This document shows, in pieces, positions 46,799-58,102 of a stretch of 64,000 bases of DNA. Origin of the DNA: Agroathelia rolfsii. Lineage: Eukaryota; Basidiomycota; Agaricomycetes; Amylocorticiales; Amylocorticiaceae. Location of the stretch: NCBI GenBank assembly GCA_018343915.1, contig JABRWF010000005.1:3073001-3137000 (forward strand), given 5' to 3'. Position numbers and translations under genes: made by a program. Within the stretch, counting starts at the first letter, position 1; every line of letters starts with the position of its first letter. Below the pieces are notes generated by a model. The model was not told the origin of the DNA. It saw only the letters and a program-made list of their open reading frames with translations, and did no database searches.

Positions 46799-47089
46799 AA
46801 TTGATCCTCCTCGACTTCTTTTGTACCTATGTGTTGCTGGATATCTACTACCAACTTTTTTTGCTGCGTTTTTTTTTGCTTCTTCCTTTATTCATTTTTT
46901 GCAGCCGTTACGACCCTCATGCATACTTAAGCCTTGCACTGCTGTCGTCCAATCGTTTTTTCCAATTCATCTTCACAACGTCGTTACTTATGAAATACTA
47001 TACAATATTACCCATGTAGAACTACTTCTTATAGGCACCTTAAATCCAGTTTTTCATGCATTCTGCTTTTTTTTTGGCCTTCCATTCAT

Positions 47090-48091
47090 TCACTCGTCTA
47101 TGGTAGCGAACCACCACTTGCTCAACCTGGTTTCTACCGAGGTATCATCAACCTGAGACACCGTTAGGCCAGTCGGATGGGTGAAGTCCGCCCTTCCAAT
47201 GAATTTCCGTCCCGAGAGAAGGAGAGGTAGCCAGAGATAATCCCCTTCCCACATTTTATCATAGGGTATTTTTGGTAACGGTTCCTCAGTTGTAACTGCT
47301 GGTGCAGTCACTGTCCTGGGCAACGCACTCTCCAGCACTGTGGAGGGTGTGAGCTCCCCATCTGCGTCATCTCCAGCGACTGATTTTACAAGAGAACTGG
47401 GTGTATTTGGGATAGAAAACCATACGGGCCGCATTTCGTCTGACCTGATAGATGGATGATCATTAAGTAAATTATCTTGTGAGGATGGTTGAATTGATCT
47501 TACTCAGTGACCTGCCCCTTAAAGCTATCGGCGCGATAGATGTCGATATGGAACGCCCAAGGGACATCCTCTGTAAGAAATAGATAGACACCGATGTGAA
47601 CTAGAGGCGCAAGAATTCCCGCTTCTTCCTATGAAGAAAGTTGACGTAGCCGCTCAACATCATGAGTAGGCGCTTATCAGAACAGCAGCTGGGCATTATC
47701 CAAAGATGTTACCTGTAGCTCTCTTTTTGCCGCTTCTAAAGAGCTCTCGCCAGGCGTAACTTTACCGCCGAATCCATTGTATCTGGATCATGAAGGGAGA
47801 TGGAATCGATGGTCAGTCCAGCTTATGCTCATGTCCCAGTGAATGACTTAGGCCTTATAGTGACACTCACTTCCCCGCACCAAAGCCTCTCTTTTTGAAG
47901 CCAAGGAGAAGTTTGCGTTTTCCAGAGTCTTCGATGCAAATGAACGCATTCGTATAGAATCTAGTTTCTGTAAACGGTAGCCAGGGTTTGTCGCTGCTCA
48001 ATCTTTCGCCGTTAGATGATGACGATAAGCTGTATCGGGTGTTTTGGTCAATCTGTAGACCAGGAGGAACTTGTTCTAATGACTGCGACAT
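47090..48091 (-). CDS. Nudix hydrolase, MTH1/NUDT1-like
   Basis: Probably hydrolyses oxidised purine nucleoside triphosphates to keep damaged bases out of nucleic acids. The full Nudix box GX5EX7REUXEEXGU is present across an intron: GKVTPGESSLEAAKRELQ then EEAGI. The start at 48091 gives MSQSLEQVPPGLQID, with a strand RKLLLGFKKRGFGAGKYNGF of MTH1 type. Later MRPVWFSIPN and MWEGDYLWLPLLLSGRKFIG match MTH1's WF.L..IP and MW.DD..W.PLLL...F pattern. An Ala/Thr-rich insertion of about 55 residues (around 47250-47390) separates these two blocks and is absent from human MTH1. Four exons. Convergent with BUR1 across about 290 bases. Confidence 0.85.
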
Positions 48092-48618
48092 GGAGAAGAC
48101 GAGTTATAGGGATAGGGACCAGTGTGTTCTAGGCAAAAATTCTTAAAGATGAAAAACTTGAAGTGACGTCGATAGGATGATAATACCACCAGTGCCAGTC
48201 AGATGTAATGATGAACAAGCTTGGATGCTTTAAATGCTTCTGTTCATCCCGATCCTTGCTTTAAATTTGGAAAGCATGGTCATGTTGAGGTCACAAAGCC
48301 ACTACATAGCTAGCCCGGCCCGGGACCGACAGCTTATGCTGGATGTATGCGCCCTTGATATTTGCTTGTTACAATGAAGTCACGGATATGTCTATCTGGA
48401 TCTTAAAGGCCAAAAGCGTCAATCAGCACATGTCGCTTGTCTTTGTTCGTAATCATTGGTTCGTAGTCTAGTAATAGCGATACACAGTTCTAGAGAGTCT
48501 AACAAGTATACAAGGTATTCGTGTATAATTTTAAGATAAGTAGATTCCGCATTGAAATTTTTGTTTGCGGCTTTCGCTAATGAAGAAAAGGAAATATAGA
48601 TGAGGTGATAAAGACTAA
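48092..48618. other. Gap Nudix / ferric reductase
   Basis: About 530 bases with the Nudix promoter and the reductase 3' end. No gene seen. Confidence 0.45.
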
Positions 48619-51003
48619 CTAATACCCAAAAGATTCCACATGAAGGGAGATATTTGCTCCTCCCCTCATGATGCGATCCATACCTGCCACCTCAAATTTG
48701 AGGCCACTACGGACGGCCTGCGCGAGCGAGTGCGAGCCACAAACTATATATACGTTAGACTATATCCATACAAAAAAGTGCCAGACTTACCAGTCACGTC
48801 CATGGATCCGTTCAGCCGGGTACTTTCTGCCTCATCCTTGAGCATTTTTGTGATGTCGGGGCGACCCTCGAGAATGGTCACACAAGGGAACGCGGTGAGA
48901 GGTGATCGCACACCACGCAGGCCTTGCTTGTACGAGAGTTCCGTGGTCTGTGGTTGACTGTTGTGAAGCGTCTCAATGCTCAGCTCCGTCGATGAGGGTG
49001 TTTGCGACTCAGCAGGGGCGGCGTCTTCGTCAGGACTGTCGCTACTGCGAGAAGTTGTAACGTGAATCCGGATGTCGACATCGAGAAGCGTTGCTGTTGA
49101 AGAAGATAGCATTGGGAGACTCGTTGAAAGTGCCTCATCGACCCATGACAGATTATCTGCATCAAACATAAGCCAATTAGTCAGGCGTTTTTACAAGTAC
49201 AGAGCATTTTTGCATACCGATTTCTCTAATACACCAGACAAACAGTACTCGCTGCCGGAAGCTTCGTGATGGTCGTTGGCTGAGAATAAAATCCATCAGT
49301 AAGCCGAACCGTCGTCGGAAACGGTGCGATATCATACCTGATGAGCGACTGTAGGACAGGGAGAGTGTGTGCTATACCACTTCCACCAGCAATAAGTACA
49401 ACGGTGTCGTGGTGGTCCATAATTGGCAAGCTTCCGTAGGGACCGTCAACAGCTACGATGACGGGCATATCCAACGTAGGATTTTCGTCTGTTTTCTCCG
49501 GCGACTTGGACAGCAAAGCAGTCCTCAGCCTACCAGTAAATCCTGTGCGGGTGGCGATCAGGAAGACGAGGTTATCTGGCATAGCGGGCTCCATCTTGGA
49601 CCCATCAATACTGGCAATGGTAAACGGATGCGACTCCCAGGGCATAGCAGAAATAGTGGGAAGAGTCAGGAATGCCGTCTGACCAGGCGACCAGTGATAG
49701 CCCTTGGGGCGGGGGATGGAGAGACGAACAAGATGGGAGGATACAAGGGTAGCCTTTGCTTGTACCTGCACTGAAGAACCAAAGAGGCTGGCCAAGGCAA
49801 AGTAGATGATACGTCCAAAGCGCATAGACCTATCCAGAGCCCAGATGACGAAAGCCGCGATAATGTAGGGGTCAAAAGAAAATGTCTTGACGTGATAGTA
49901 GCCACCGACAAGGAAGATACTGACAATGATTGTAAGTTCTATGTTTCTCAATTTCCTGGAGAAAGGCGCTCACAGTACAGTAACAAAGTGCACGTAGTAA
50001 AATAGCTCATAGGTCTGGTTTCGGACCGGTCGAACTGATAGGAAGGAAAGAATGACGAAAGCAGCCATGCTGGCAATACCCAAGCGCATCCATAGAGCGC
50101 TCATGCTCCTGGCGGAAATTCCTTGAACACCCTATGACAGGTATTAGTCGGACATAAAAAGTGGTATATAATTGTACAAACCCAAGCAATTGTGTGTACC
50201 CAAAGAATGGCAAGTGTAGCTCTGGCCGTCATACGGTGCATATAGTTGAGCTTATCATGACCGACTCCGGTAATATCTGGCGAGCGGAAGAGAATCAGAA
50301 AATAAACTACGAGTAGATTGGATGGAACAAAACGTACAAGAGATTAAGTTGTTTTTAGTTCCAAGCGCCGTCACCAGTGGGATTTGACTCGTAGCAATGG
50401 TCCCGCTACGATTTCTGAAGTAACGTGACTCGAACTTCACACCTTCCAGGCTCGTAGCTAGTGGAATAAATCGAGAATAAGGTTATGATTGTACTACAAA
50501 TCATAGAAATGCACCTACTATTGATGAATGTCCAAATAAACATGGCGGCTATGTAAGCCATCGTGACAAAGACTTCGGCGAAGTTGATAGAATAAGAGGA
50601 GAAAAACGTGACAGTCATGCGAAAGGCAACAACACGATATGTGTTAAGTATGGCGAGAGGAATACGTCGTAGGGATCTTCGTGCGGTTAGGACAATAGAG
50701 GGCGAAGCTTCGCCTTTTTCCTCCAAGCCACCGGATTGCGTATTCAGTAAAGGAGAAAGTACATCACGTTTTCGTAAGAAGAAGCGTGTATGAATATACG
50801 ACGCGAGTTGGCAGAGTGTACAGAGACCGACGAATGCCGCCACAAACCACCAGACCTCTCTTGGGTAAAGGTAGTTCTATAATGCACCATGTGGGTCAAG
50901 AAAGCAGAGTATTGCAGCAATACAATCTTACCCTTGTTTTGGCGATAATTCTGTCGTTTAGCTGGGGAGCCTGAGCCAGAGTTTGACTCTCCAGTTGAGA
51001 CAT
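48619..51003 (-). CDS. Ferric reductase transmembrane component (FRE family)
   Basis: A plasma-membrane flavocytochrome that reduces extracellular Fe(III), and often Cu(II), using cytosolic NADPH. The start at 51003 gives MSQLESQTLAQAPQLND, spliced to REVWWFVAAFVGLCTLCQL. The membrane core contains GHDKLNYMHRMTARATLAIL and WVHTIAWVQG, with the His pairs expected for haem, and ELFYYVHF. The FAD site HPFTIAS and an NADP-type GGSGIAHTLP motif follow, then the C-terminal VTVCGSHSLAQAV and HVESFGY and stop. A hydrophilic insert of about 80 residues (48980-49100, Ser/Asp/Glu-rich) separates the nucleotide-binding motifs, as in other basidiomycete FRE proteins. The neighbours FTR1 and FET3 complete a reductive iron-uptake set. 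Two GATA-type sites lie 355-390 bases upstream. Confidence 0.9.
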
Positions 51004-51357
51004 CTGGCGCGAGTCGAGATGGAGAGGGGGGGGGGAACCGTAGGAGGGAGGTAGCAGGGAGATCCTTGCCAGAAAAAAAACTGCTCCCTGATTTTATAGT
51101 ACTCCCAGTGAGCGCATGACGGTGGATTTGCCTGTTGTGGCGACAGAGCTAGGCAAACTAGACGCTGCAAACCGGCAAATGTAGGCCAAGCTCATGGCCA
51201 AGATCACGGTCGGACCGTATACTCCATTAACTTGTTATGACCTGCAGATTTTTTCGTAACGAAGATGTTGAGTTATCGTACTGGAGGGATGAACAATGTT
51301 ACCAGGCGGTGGTTGTCGCGTATTGGTTGGACTAGAAGTGCTTGGCGGACACATCTT

Positions 51358-51391
51358 GTCAGATAATCCGCCTGGTCGTATTATCTGATAA
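51358..51391 (+). promoter_or_regulatory. Paired GATA-type sites upstream of the ferric reductase
   Basis: GTCAGATAA (51358-51366, one mismatch to ATCWGATAA) and TTATCTGATAA (51381-51391, containing a perfect ATCTGATAA), 355-390 bases before the reductase ATG. Confidence 0.65.
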
Positions 51392-51800
51392 CTGCGGGTG
51401 CCTGCCAGGATCTCCGGGTTCCGACACTTCCGCCTTCACTGGCAGTTGCCGCCCTTCAACTTGGCAAGTTTACTCTCAGGTTCAGTTGGCTGACATTACT
51501 GTAGCTATGTTGAAACATATATGTCCTACTGGTCGTTTAACCACGGAATTGCGACAATTCAGCACACCACTGCCAGTGGCAACTACTCCCGTTCAAGCTG
51601 CTCTTCATCGAAGTTTCATTGAACTCCACTCTCCGCCTAGGCTCAGTGTCTGCCATTCCAGTGATCATATTCGGCGAGCTGTCGATAGACTAAGTTTCCG
51701 TTAAGGACGCTGCTCTGTCTAACGCGAGCATGACCTCGTGGTAGACCTTCATGCCAGCATTCACCAAACAGCAGCCCTGATAGATGCCCGAGAGCGTCCG

Positions 51801-51811
51801 TTATCTGATAC
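51801..51811 (+). promoter_or_regulatory. GATA-type site in the reductase-FTR1 spacer
   Basis: TTATCTGATAC, one mismatch from ATCWGATAA, about 800 bases upstream of the reductase. Confidence 0.35.
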
Positions 51812-52379
51812 ATCGAATTTGCGGCGTTTTCATCTGCCTGTCACAGTTACTCCGTGGGAAAAGTCGCCCCACTGAGGTTCCATCTAGATAGTCCGAGCTT
51901 CCCTTCTGCGTATGTTCTGTCTAGATAGCCTTGCTGCTTGAATAAGGTCTTGTAATGCCCCCGGAATATTGAACATATTCTGAAGGACAAACTAAGTGTA
52001 CATTACTATTGCCCTCTTGGAACAAAACCATGTTCTTCTGAATCAATTTCCACTTTTATACCTGCCCTCGAGCGAGGTAGGGCATCTATGTCTAAGACTC
52101 TGAGCCAACGTTCATGCACTAGGTAGAAGTCAATAGGCCAAGCCCAGCGTTGAACACGCATGACTTCAGGACACTCGGGATAGCGATATTATCTTCCTGA
52201 TGGGGATACCTATTACAACACGATAGACCGCATACCACGAGAGAATCTTTAGGATGGGTTCAATCACTCTGCATGCTTGGCTGTAGAATCCGCAAAGAAA
52301 TCTCGTGTCTGCCACCAACGCATCTGATGGACTGTGAGGAATCTACACAACGGGTTAGGAGCATGATTATCCATACGAG

Positions 52380-52390
52380 TTATCTGATAG
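52380..52390 (+). promoter_or_regulatory. GATA-type site in the reductase-FTR1 spacer
   Basis: TTATCTGATAG, one mismatch from ATCWGATAA. Confidence 0.35.
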
Positions 52391-52844
52391 TGCCCATGCA
52401 TTCCATCAAGCTTTTTCGCGTCCGAGAGAATTCATGCAATATTCATGGTCCGAAAATAGTCCAAGGATCTTGTCGACATCACTACAAGCGTCACTCCACG
52501 GCCAAGCATATTCAACAAACTTGGTTAAATCGCCCATCCTAATAGTACCGGTGTATGCCACCAGCCATGTTCTTTTTTACTAAGTTATACCACATTATAC
52601 ATGTATCTTCGATAATCACGTTTGCACTAAATTCTTGTTGTGGTACTGTTTTGAAAGCCTTCAAGGGACTTTTTTTGCTCATCGGGTCTTTCCTCCGATA
52701 GACAAGCTTCATAACCCCAAATCTCCATACTCGGGCCCGCCTAAACATCTGAGAACCCGCATTGGACGCGCATGATGGCTGTTGGCTTTGTTGTAACTCG
52801 TCCGACACAGCCCCGAGATCATCCGAATGTGTTTCACACCTCTA

Positions 52845-52853
52845 ATCAGATAA
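52845..52853 (+). promoter_or_regulatory. ATCAGATAA site in the reductase-FTR1 spacer
   Basis: A perfect ATCWGATAA match, about 1.8 kb from the reductase start and 650 bases past the FTR1 3' end. Confidence 0.4.
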
Positions 52854-53492
52854 TTTTTTCATCTTCCTACTCCTCCTGCGGTTCATCATCTCTTGCGGGC
52901 CCGGAAGTGAGGGCAGGTTCTATTCGCGACCTTCTTCCTCAGTTGATATCGTTCTTTCTCCCACAGCGGATGCAATCGAGATGTCATGCGGCTCATGGAT
53001 ATGTTCATGCATTATCAGAATCATACGATGTCGTGCACCGCCCCCGTTCCACTTTCACGAGACTTTGGGACGGAAAACGGAGTAGAATCTTCTGATCGAT
53101 ATGATATCAATGCCGTCCTCGTAGTTTCCTATTGCTCTGAGGGTCCTTACTCTCTACTTCATCTGCTTATTCTTGTGAGAACATTGGGTCAAATTGTTCA
53201 ACGGCCGAAATCGATGGTCTACACATATGTCAAACGAGGTTGTTCGGCATAAATGGTCTTATGATCCACCATTCCACGAGATATGCTGCTTCTGGGACAG
53301 TATTTGGACCTTCAGTCGCCTACAGAGCCGAATACCGTATTGGGTTTTGGAATGTGCGCTTGTTCCCAAAGAGAGTAAGTGATAAAAAGAAAAAGACATC
53401 GCATTTCATTGTTGGGTCAATATTACACTAATACTTTTCGAATCACCCATGATATGACAAATTCATGGAAAATATGCACTAGACTTCCTCGT

Positions 53493-54901
53493 TCATCGGG
53501 GTAACTCAACGACTCCTTCGCTCGAGCCGCTCAATGTTTTTTCTCCAGCTGCAGCAGCGCTCTGCTGTTCACGTGCAATGCGCCTTCTAGCACCCAAACC
53601 GCTCTCTTTGCCAAGCAGCTTGACGCGACCCTACGCAACGAAAGGTAAATGATGAGTTGACAAGATAGACTTAGAAACCGGATAATGTTCACTGACCTCC
53701 TTCCACTTAAGGTACACAAGAGCCACGATGACAGCAAGCCAGTAAAATACATAGCTCAGAATCGTGCCAATAGACGCATTGTTGTCCCACCCAAACAAGG
53801 CACCAAAAATGGCATAGCCCTCTCCACCATTCTCCGCCTCGGGCGTACAGCAGTTGAGATGCCAGACGTTACCTCGAACATCGTAGCTACCAGGCCCAGT
53901 GCCAGCGGTATCGTCGACATCACTACCAACAAGATTGTTGAATGCGTTCGTTTGGAAGCTCGCGACAGCCTTGGAGAACAATCCAGCGCCGATAAGAAGC
54001 AAGAAGTTGGTCATAGTGATGAGGAAAATGCGCAGAGTCGCGCGCGAGGCATAGAAGTAAATCAGAAAGCCACAAATCAAGCCACAAATCAGGCCGCAAA
54101 CGGTCGCAAGCGGAATCGAGGTCGCAGACTGGCCGAGGGAGACACCACCGACGAAGATGACGGCCTCCATACCCTCACGGAGGACGGTAACGAAAGGCAG
54201 GATAAAGAGTACCCATTTACCGGAGCGTCCGCCACGCGTGTGGGTAGCTAATCCATATGTTAGCATCTACAAATATGATCGTACAATCAGACTGAAGACC
54301 TACAAGTGTCGAATGCCTTTTGGAGCTTGATCCGCCACTTGATTTTAGCGCTCTCCATCTTGAGCATAGTGATACCCATGACAAAGATCATAACGGCGGC
54401 AATGACGTAGAAGATGCCTACGAGTACATAATGAGTAACTTGATGGCGAAATATCCTTCGTTAAATGAGACTTGCCTTCCCAGAGATACTCCGTCTTTGT
54501 CCATAGATCCGCAGCCTCTGTAAACCAGACTGCAATGAAAGCAGCACCGATAACAAAAGCGAGCAAGAAACCTCCAAGAGCGCCAAACATAATCTATCCG
54601 AGTCATGGTCAGCGGACTGTAAGATATTCTGGCTATGTCCATGTATACTCACCTGAAGCCTGAGCTTCCGAATGAGCATTCTCTTGTCAACAGGCTTCGC
54701 CTCGTCGGCCGGAATAGGACTATCCGGCTGGCTATCTTTTTCATGGCTTGACACGCGCGTGACGGTTCCCGAGCTAGCTGTAGGGGAGCCTTCTACAATC
54801 TGCTCGACAAGACCCAAGAGAACCGACACGATGATGGCGGCCTCGAGTGTCTCACGAAAAACGATGAAGAAGATGGGCACGGAGAAGACGTTGGGGGCCA
54901 T
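53493..54901 (-). CDS. FTR1: High-affinity iron permease FTR1
   Basis: A plasma-membrane iron permease that works with the FET3 oxidase: Fe(II) is oxidised and the Fe(III) passed straight to FTR1. The start at 54901 gives MAPNVFSVPIFFIVFRETLE, with the first iron-binding REXLE motif (RETLE). A hydrophilic Ser/Pro/Asp loop and the helix GALGGFLLAFVIGAAFIAVW follow. The second motif is REGME, within FVTVLREGMEAVIFVGGVSL, the equivalent of REGLE in most orthologues. Then LRIFLITMTNFLLLIGAGLF, VWHLNCC, the FGWDNNASIGTILSYVFYWL helix and a cytosolic Ala/Gln/Ser tail ending EGVVELPR. Five or six exons. Divergent from FET3 across 370 bases with three GATA-type sites, so the two are probably co-regulated by iron. 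Confidence 0.95.
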
Positions 54902-55059
54902 CGTGCGTAGCAGGGGAAGTTGGTGCCTTTGCTACGGAGAAGGGGAGGGAGGGCAAGCAAGGCGATGATACGAGGGCCGCATGAGGCAATTAATACGACC
55001 ATGATGTTGTACAGATGTCCTTTGCATCCAACAGGGTCGGCTGATCGCTGGAAATTTTT

Positions 55060-55068
55060 ATCAGATAA
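55060..55068 (+). promoter_or_regulatory. ATCAGATAA iron-GATA site 1
   Basis: A perfect match, 159 bases before the FTR1 start and 204 before FET3. Confidence 0.7.
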
Positions 55069-55156
55069 GCGGGCACCGTAAACCGGAACCGGACCCAAGA
55101 GGAAGTTGCCAAGCACGGAAGCAGCCAAGGCTCTACGTTTAAATGGCGCATCAGAA

Positions 55157-55167
55157 TTATCTGATAA
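55157..55167 (+). promoter_or_regulatory. TTATCTGATAA iron-GATA site 2
   Basis: Contains ATCTGATAA and also TTATC on the same strand, so GATAA can be read on both strands with one base shared. Confidence 0.7.
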
Positions 55168-55179
55168 CTCGATTTGGAC

Positions 55180-55190
55180 TTATCAGATAA
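55180..55190 (+). promoter_or_regulatory. TTATCAGATAA iron-GATA site 3
   Basis: The mirror form of site 2, just upstream of the FET3 TATA-like element. Confidence 0.7.
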
Positions 55191-55271
55191 ATTTATAAGG
55201 AGCCAAAGCCTCCCTACGTAGTACATTTTCCTTCTGCAAGCACATTGACCATCGACCGCCCATTATCCGCG

Positions 55272-57873
55272 ATGCGGTGTCTCTCGTTTGCGCTGCTGTC
55301 CTCGGTCGGCCTCCCCACTGTCCTTGCGGGCGTTCATGAACTATGGTGGAATGTCACCTATGTCGAAAACGTCAACCCTGACGGCCTCTACAGTCGTCGT
55401 GCTGTTGGTGTCAATGGCACATGGCCGTAAGTATTATATTTATTTATTTTTCATCACTGTACTCATGAGTTTGCTCGCAGACCTCCGCCTATTGATGTCA
55501 GCACAAACGACACTATCTTGTTGCATGCCTACAACTCGGTAGACCGGCCTATGACGCTGCATCATCACGGCATGTTCTTTAACAGCACAAGCTGGATGGA
55601 CGGTGCTGCAGGTGTCAGTCAATGGTCGGTTATCATTACGTGTTATACCTTCTTTACTTACTTATTTTTCCTCTTTCAGCGGCATTCCTACTGGCCAGTC
55701 ATTTGATTATCAGGTAGACGTGAATTCTTCTGGCCAATGGGGAACATATTGGATCCATGGTCATGCAAGCGTGAGTTACTTATTTTGTCTTTTTACGACT
55801 AGTAGGTTGGGAGCATGTCACAAAACGACAGATTTCTAGGGCCAATATGTTGACGGTCTACGTGCACCTCTTGTCCTGCATCCCAACGAGGAAGTATACG
55901 CTGGGTTATATGATGAGGAATTTACGGTCATTTTGGGTGATTGGTATCACGAAGAGCACCCCCAGTTGATGGACCAATTCGTCAGCATTTCCAATCCGGG
56001 CGGTGCGGAGCCCGTACCAGGTGCGTTCTCGATCGACGACGGGACTCGTGTTGACGAGTACTGACCGACCTTTGTCACGTCATCCAGCCTCGGGTCTAAT
56101 CTATTTTGCACAAAACGGTTCATACCTCGCGCCTAAGACCGGAACGAATCCAGGTTTTGCTACGAGTGCTGTAGGCTTCAACGAAAATGCAACGCTACCG
56201 TTCGAGCCAGGCAAAACATATCGCCTGCGTGTTATTAACACCTCCGCGTTCGCCATGTTCTATTTCTGGATTGACGGCCACGATATGAAGATCATCGAAG
56301 CTGATGGCGTACGTTTATTTTTGATGGCGCATCGAAGACAATCATTTACTGACCGCTATTTTCGTGATGATCTAGACGGATACACAGGAGTACCCGATCG
56401 ACATGCTCAGCTTGACCGTCGCGCAGCGATACTCGGTTCTCGTTACGGCGCGCAACGATAGCACCCCAACGAACTGGATCATTCATGCTAACATGGACAC
56501 AGACATGTTTGACACCGTACCAGAGGACCTGAACCCCAGTAAGTTTTATGTATTTTGTAGAAATTTCCTTCAAACTCAGCGCATGTGTATAGACATCACC
56601 TCCACGATTACATACTCGACCTCCGCCGAGACCAACGAGAGTTCGACCGTAGATGAATACGATATGGTTCCTGACATCGAGCTTGTTCCCTATCATGCTG
56701 AGGAGCTTCCACTGGCTACGAAAACGATCGCTCTTGAGGTATGTTGTTAATACAAGATAGCGTGTATGCGCATATTTCAGTCCTACGATACTGATCTGGC
56801 GCGTCTATTAGTTTATTTTCGATACCATGACCGACGGCACGAACCATGCTATGTTCAACGGTACGACATACAACTCTCCCAACACACCCGCAGTCCTCTC
56901 CACGCTCACGCTCGGCGAGAATGCGACGGTCGAAAACGCGTATGGCCCGTTGAGCTTCGTCGTGGACCATCTCGACGTGATCGATATCGTCATCATGAAT
57001 GGTGATGCTGGAAAACATCCTTTGTGAGTGTTTATGCCCTCTGCTCTCTCATCAAGTACTGACGGCGAAAGGACAGCCATCTTCACGGCCATCGCCCGTT
57101 CCTAGCCCATCGTGCAGACGACTATACCTCAGACGATCCGACACTGAACCCGCCGCTAAACAACTCGCAACCGAACCCGATGCGCAGAGACACGGTTCAC
57201 ATTCCAGCAGGTGGTAGTGTTACACTCCGTGTGGTTGCAGACAACCCTGGCGTCTGGTTCCTCCACTGTACGTCTTCGGGCATCGTATTTACTCATGAAA
57301 AAAAAAGTAAAAATCTCATGCGTTGCTTTTTTTTTCCAATTATAATCGCAGGTCACATCGAATGGCACCTTGAAGTCGGACTTGCCATCCAGCTCATTGA
57401 AGCCCCACTCGTGGCACAGGAGCGTGCGGGCTTCTCCAACTCGGGTGGGTTCACCTCCTCGCCGACGGCGCAGACTGGGTTCAGGGCACCGCCAGCAGTC
57501 GCGATGGCATCGCAATGCGCTGCCCAGGGCCTGCCCTACTCAGGCAATGCGGCAGGTTACGCGAGCACAACAGATCTTGAGGGTCTGACGCTTGGACCAT
57601 ACCCCCAGTCGCTTGGATGGCATGCAAGGGGCGTGGGTGCGCTTGTCGGGTATGTCATATGTATGGTATGCCTGATGGTCTTTTTTTTTCTGACGGATGT
57701 TTGCTTTCAATAGATGTATCATCACTGCGCTCCTGGGTATGATTACCGTCGTATGGTATGCCCTTGTCGGAGAGATCACGGAAGACGAGATGGAGCAGGA
57801 GCTTAGGGAACGCATTGCCGCCAAGGAGAAGAGAGGACACTGGCTCTTTGGCAGGTTTCAAAAGAAGAACTAG
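55272..57873 (+). CDS. FET3: Multicopper ferroxidase FET3
   Basis: A membrane-anchored ferroxidase that supplies Fe(III) to FTR1. The signal peptide begins MRCLSFALLSSVGLPTVLAG at 55272. All four copper-ligand blocks are present: HHHGMF, WIHGHASGQYVDGLRAPL, FHLHGHPF (spliced) and HCHIEWHLEVGLAIQ. Domain strands include VILGDWYHEEHP, YRLRVINTSAFAMFYFWIDG, HDMKIIEADG, YPIDMLSLTVAQRYSVLV and FVVDHLDVIDIVIMN. A C-terminal membrane helix (IITALLGMITVVWYALVG) follows a Ser/Ala/Gly-rich stretch, then a basic cytosolic tail ending GRFQKKN. The anchor and the EADG/YEDG-like blocks fit Fet3 rather than secreted laccase. About ten introns. Divergent partner FTR1 and nearby ferric reductase support the role. 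Confidence 0.93.
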
Positions 57874-58102
57874 ATAATGGAGACGGGCGGCTCGATGAGT
57901 GATCCGGACGAGCAAGAGGTCAGCACGAAAAAAGATGACCCGATATCGTGTGAAGAGCTCAAAGTGAGAGGATGCTCAAAAATAGTAGGCTGCGGCAGCG
58001 GCCGTAATGCACTGGGTCGATGACGATACAGAATACCCTTTCATGTATAATAATAATAATAATGATCACATTTACGGATTGACTGTTGGGATCCAGACCG
58101 GA
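57874..58102. other. FET3 downstream region with an AAT repeat
   Basis: The FET3 3' side, including a TAA trinucleotide repeat at about 58046-58063. No gene. Confidence 0.5.

Larger units (their letters stand above)
51004..53492. other. 2.5 kb spacer between ferric reductase and FTR1
   Basis: The reductase promoter and the FTR1 3' end. Open frames on both strands (for example + 51342-51704, + 52772-53431 and - 52539-52808) show no recognisable domain. It contains a G run at about 51025-51034 and five GATA-type sites, of which three (51801, 52380, 52845) are 0.8-1.8 kb from the reductase start. It may be a long promoter or the site of a lost gene. Confidence 0.5.
54902..55271. promoter_or_regulatory. 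Shared FTR1/FET3 bidirectional promoter
   Basis: 370 bases between two divergent iron-uptake genes. It carries three perfect ATCWGATAA sites at 55060-55068, 55159-55167 and 55182-55190, and a TATA-like TTTATAAGG at about 55192-55200, 72-80 bases before the FET3 start codon. The last two GATA sites sit directly upstream of that TATA. Known iron GATA repressors (Urbs1 in Ustilago, SREA, Fep1) bind ATCWGATAA and shut off iron uptake when iron is plentiful; that this pair is controlled so is inferred. Confidence 0.75.

Noticed and set aside
51342..51704. + strand open frame of 120 codons upstream of the ferric reductase
   Set aside because: No recognisable domain, and it overlaps the GATA-type promoter sites.
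52772..53431. Several overlapping + strand frames in the FRE-FTR1 spacer
   Set aside because: They lie in different frames, could not be joined by plausible introns, and show no family signature.
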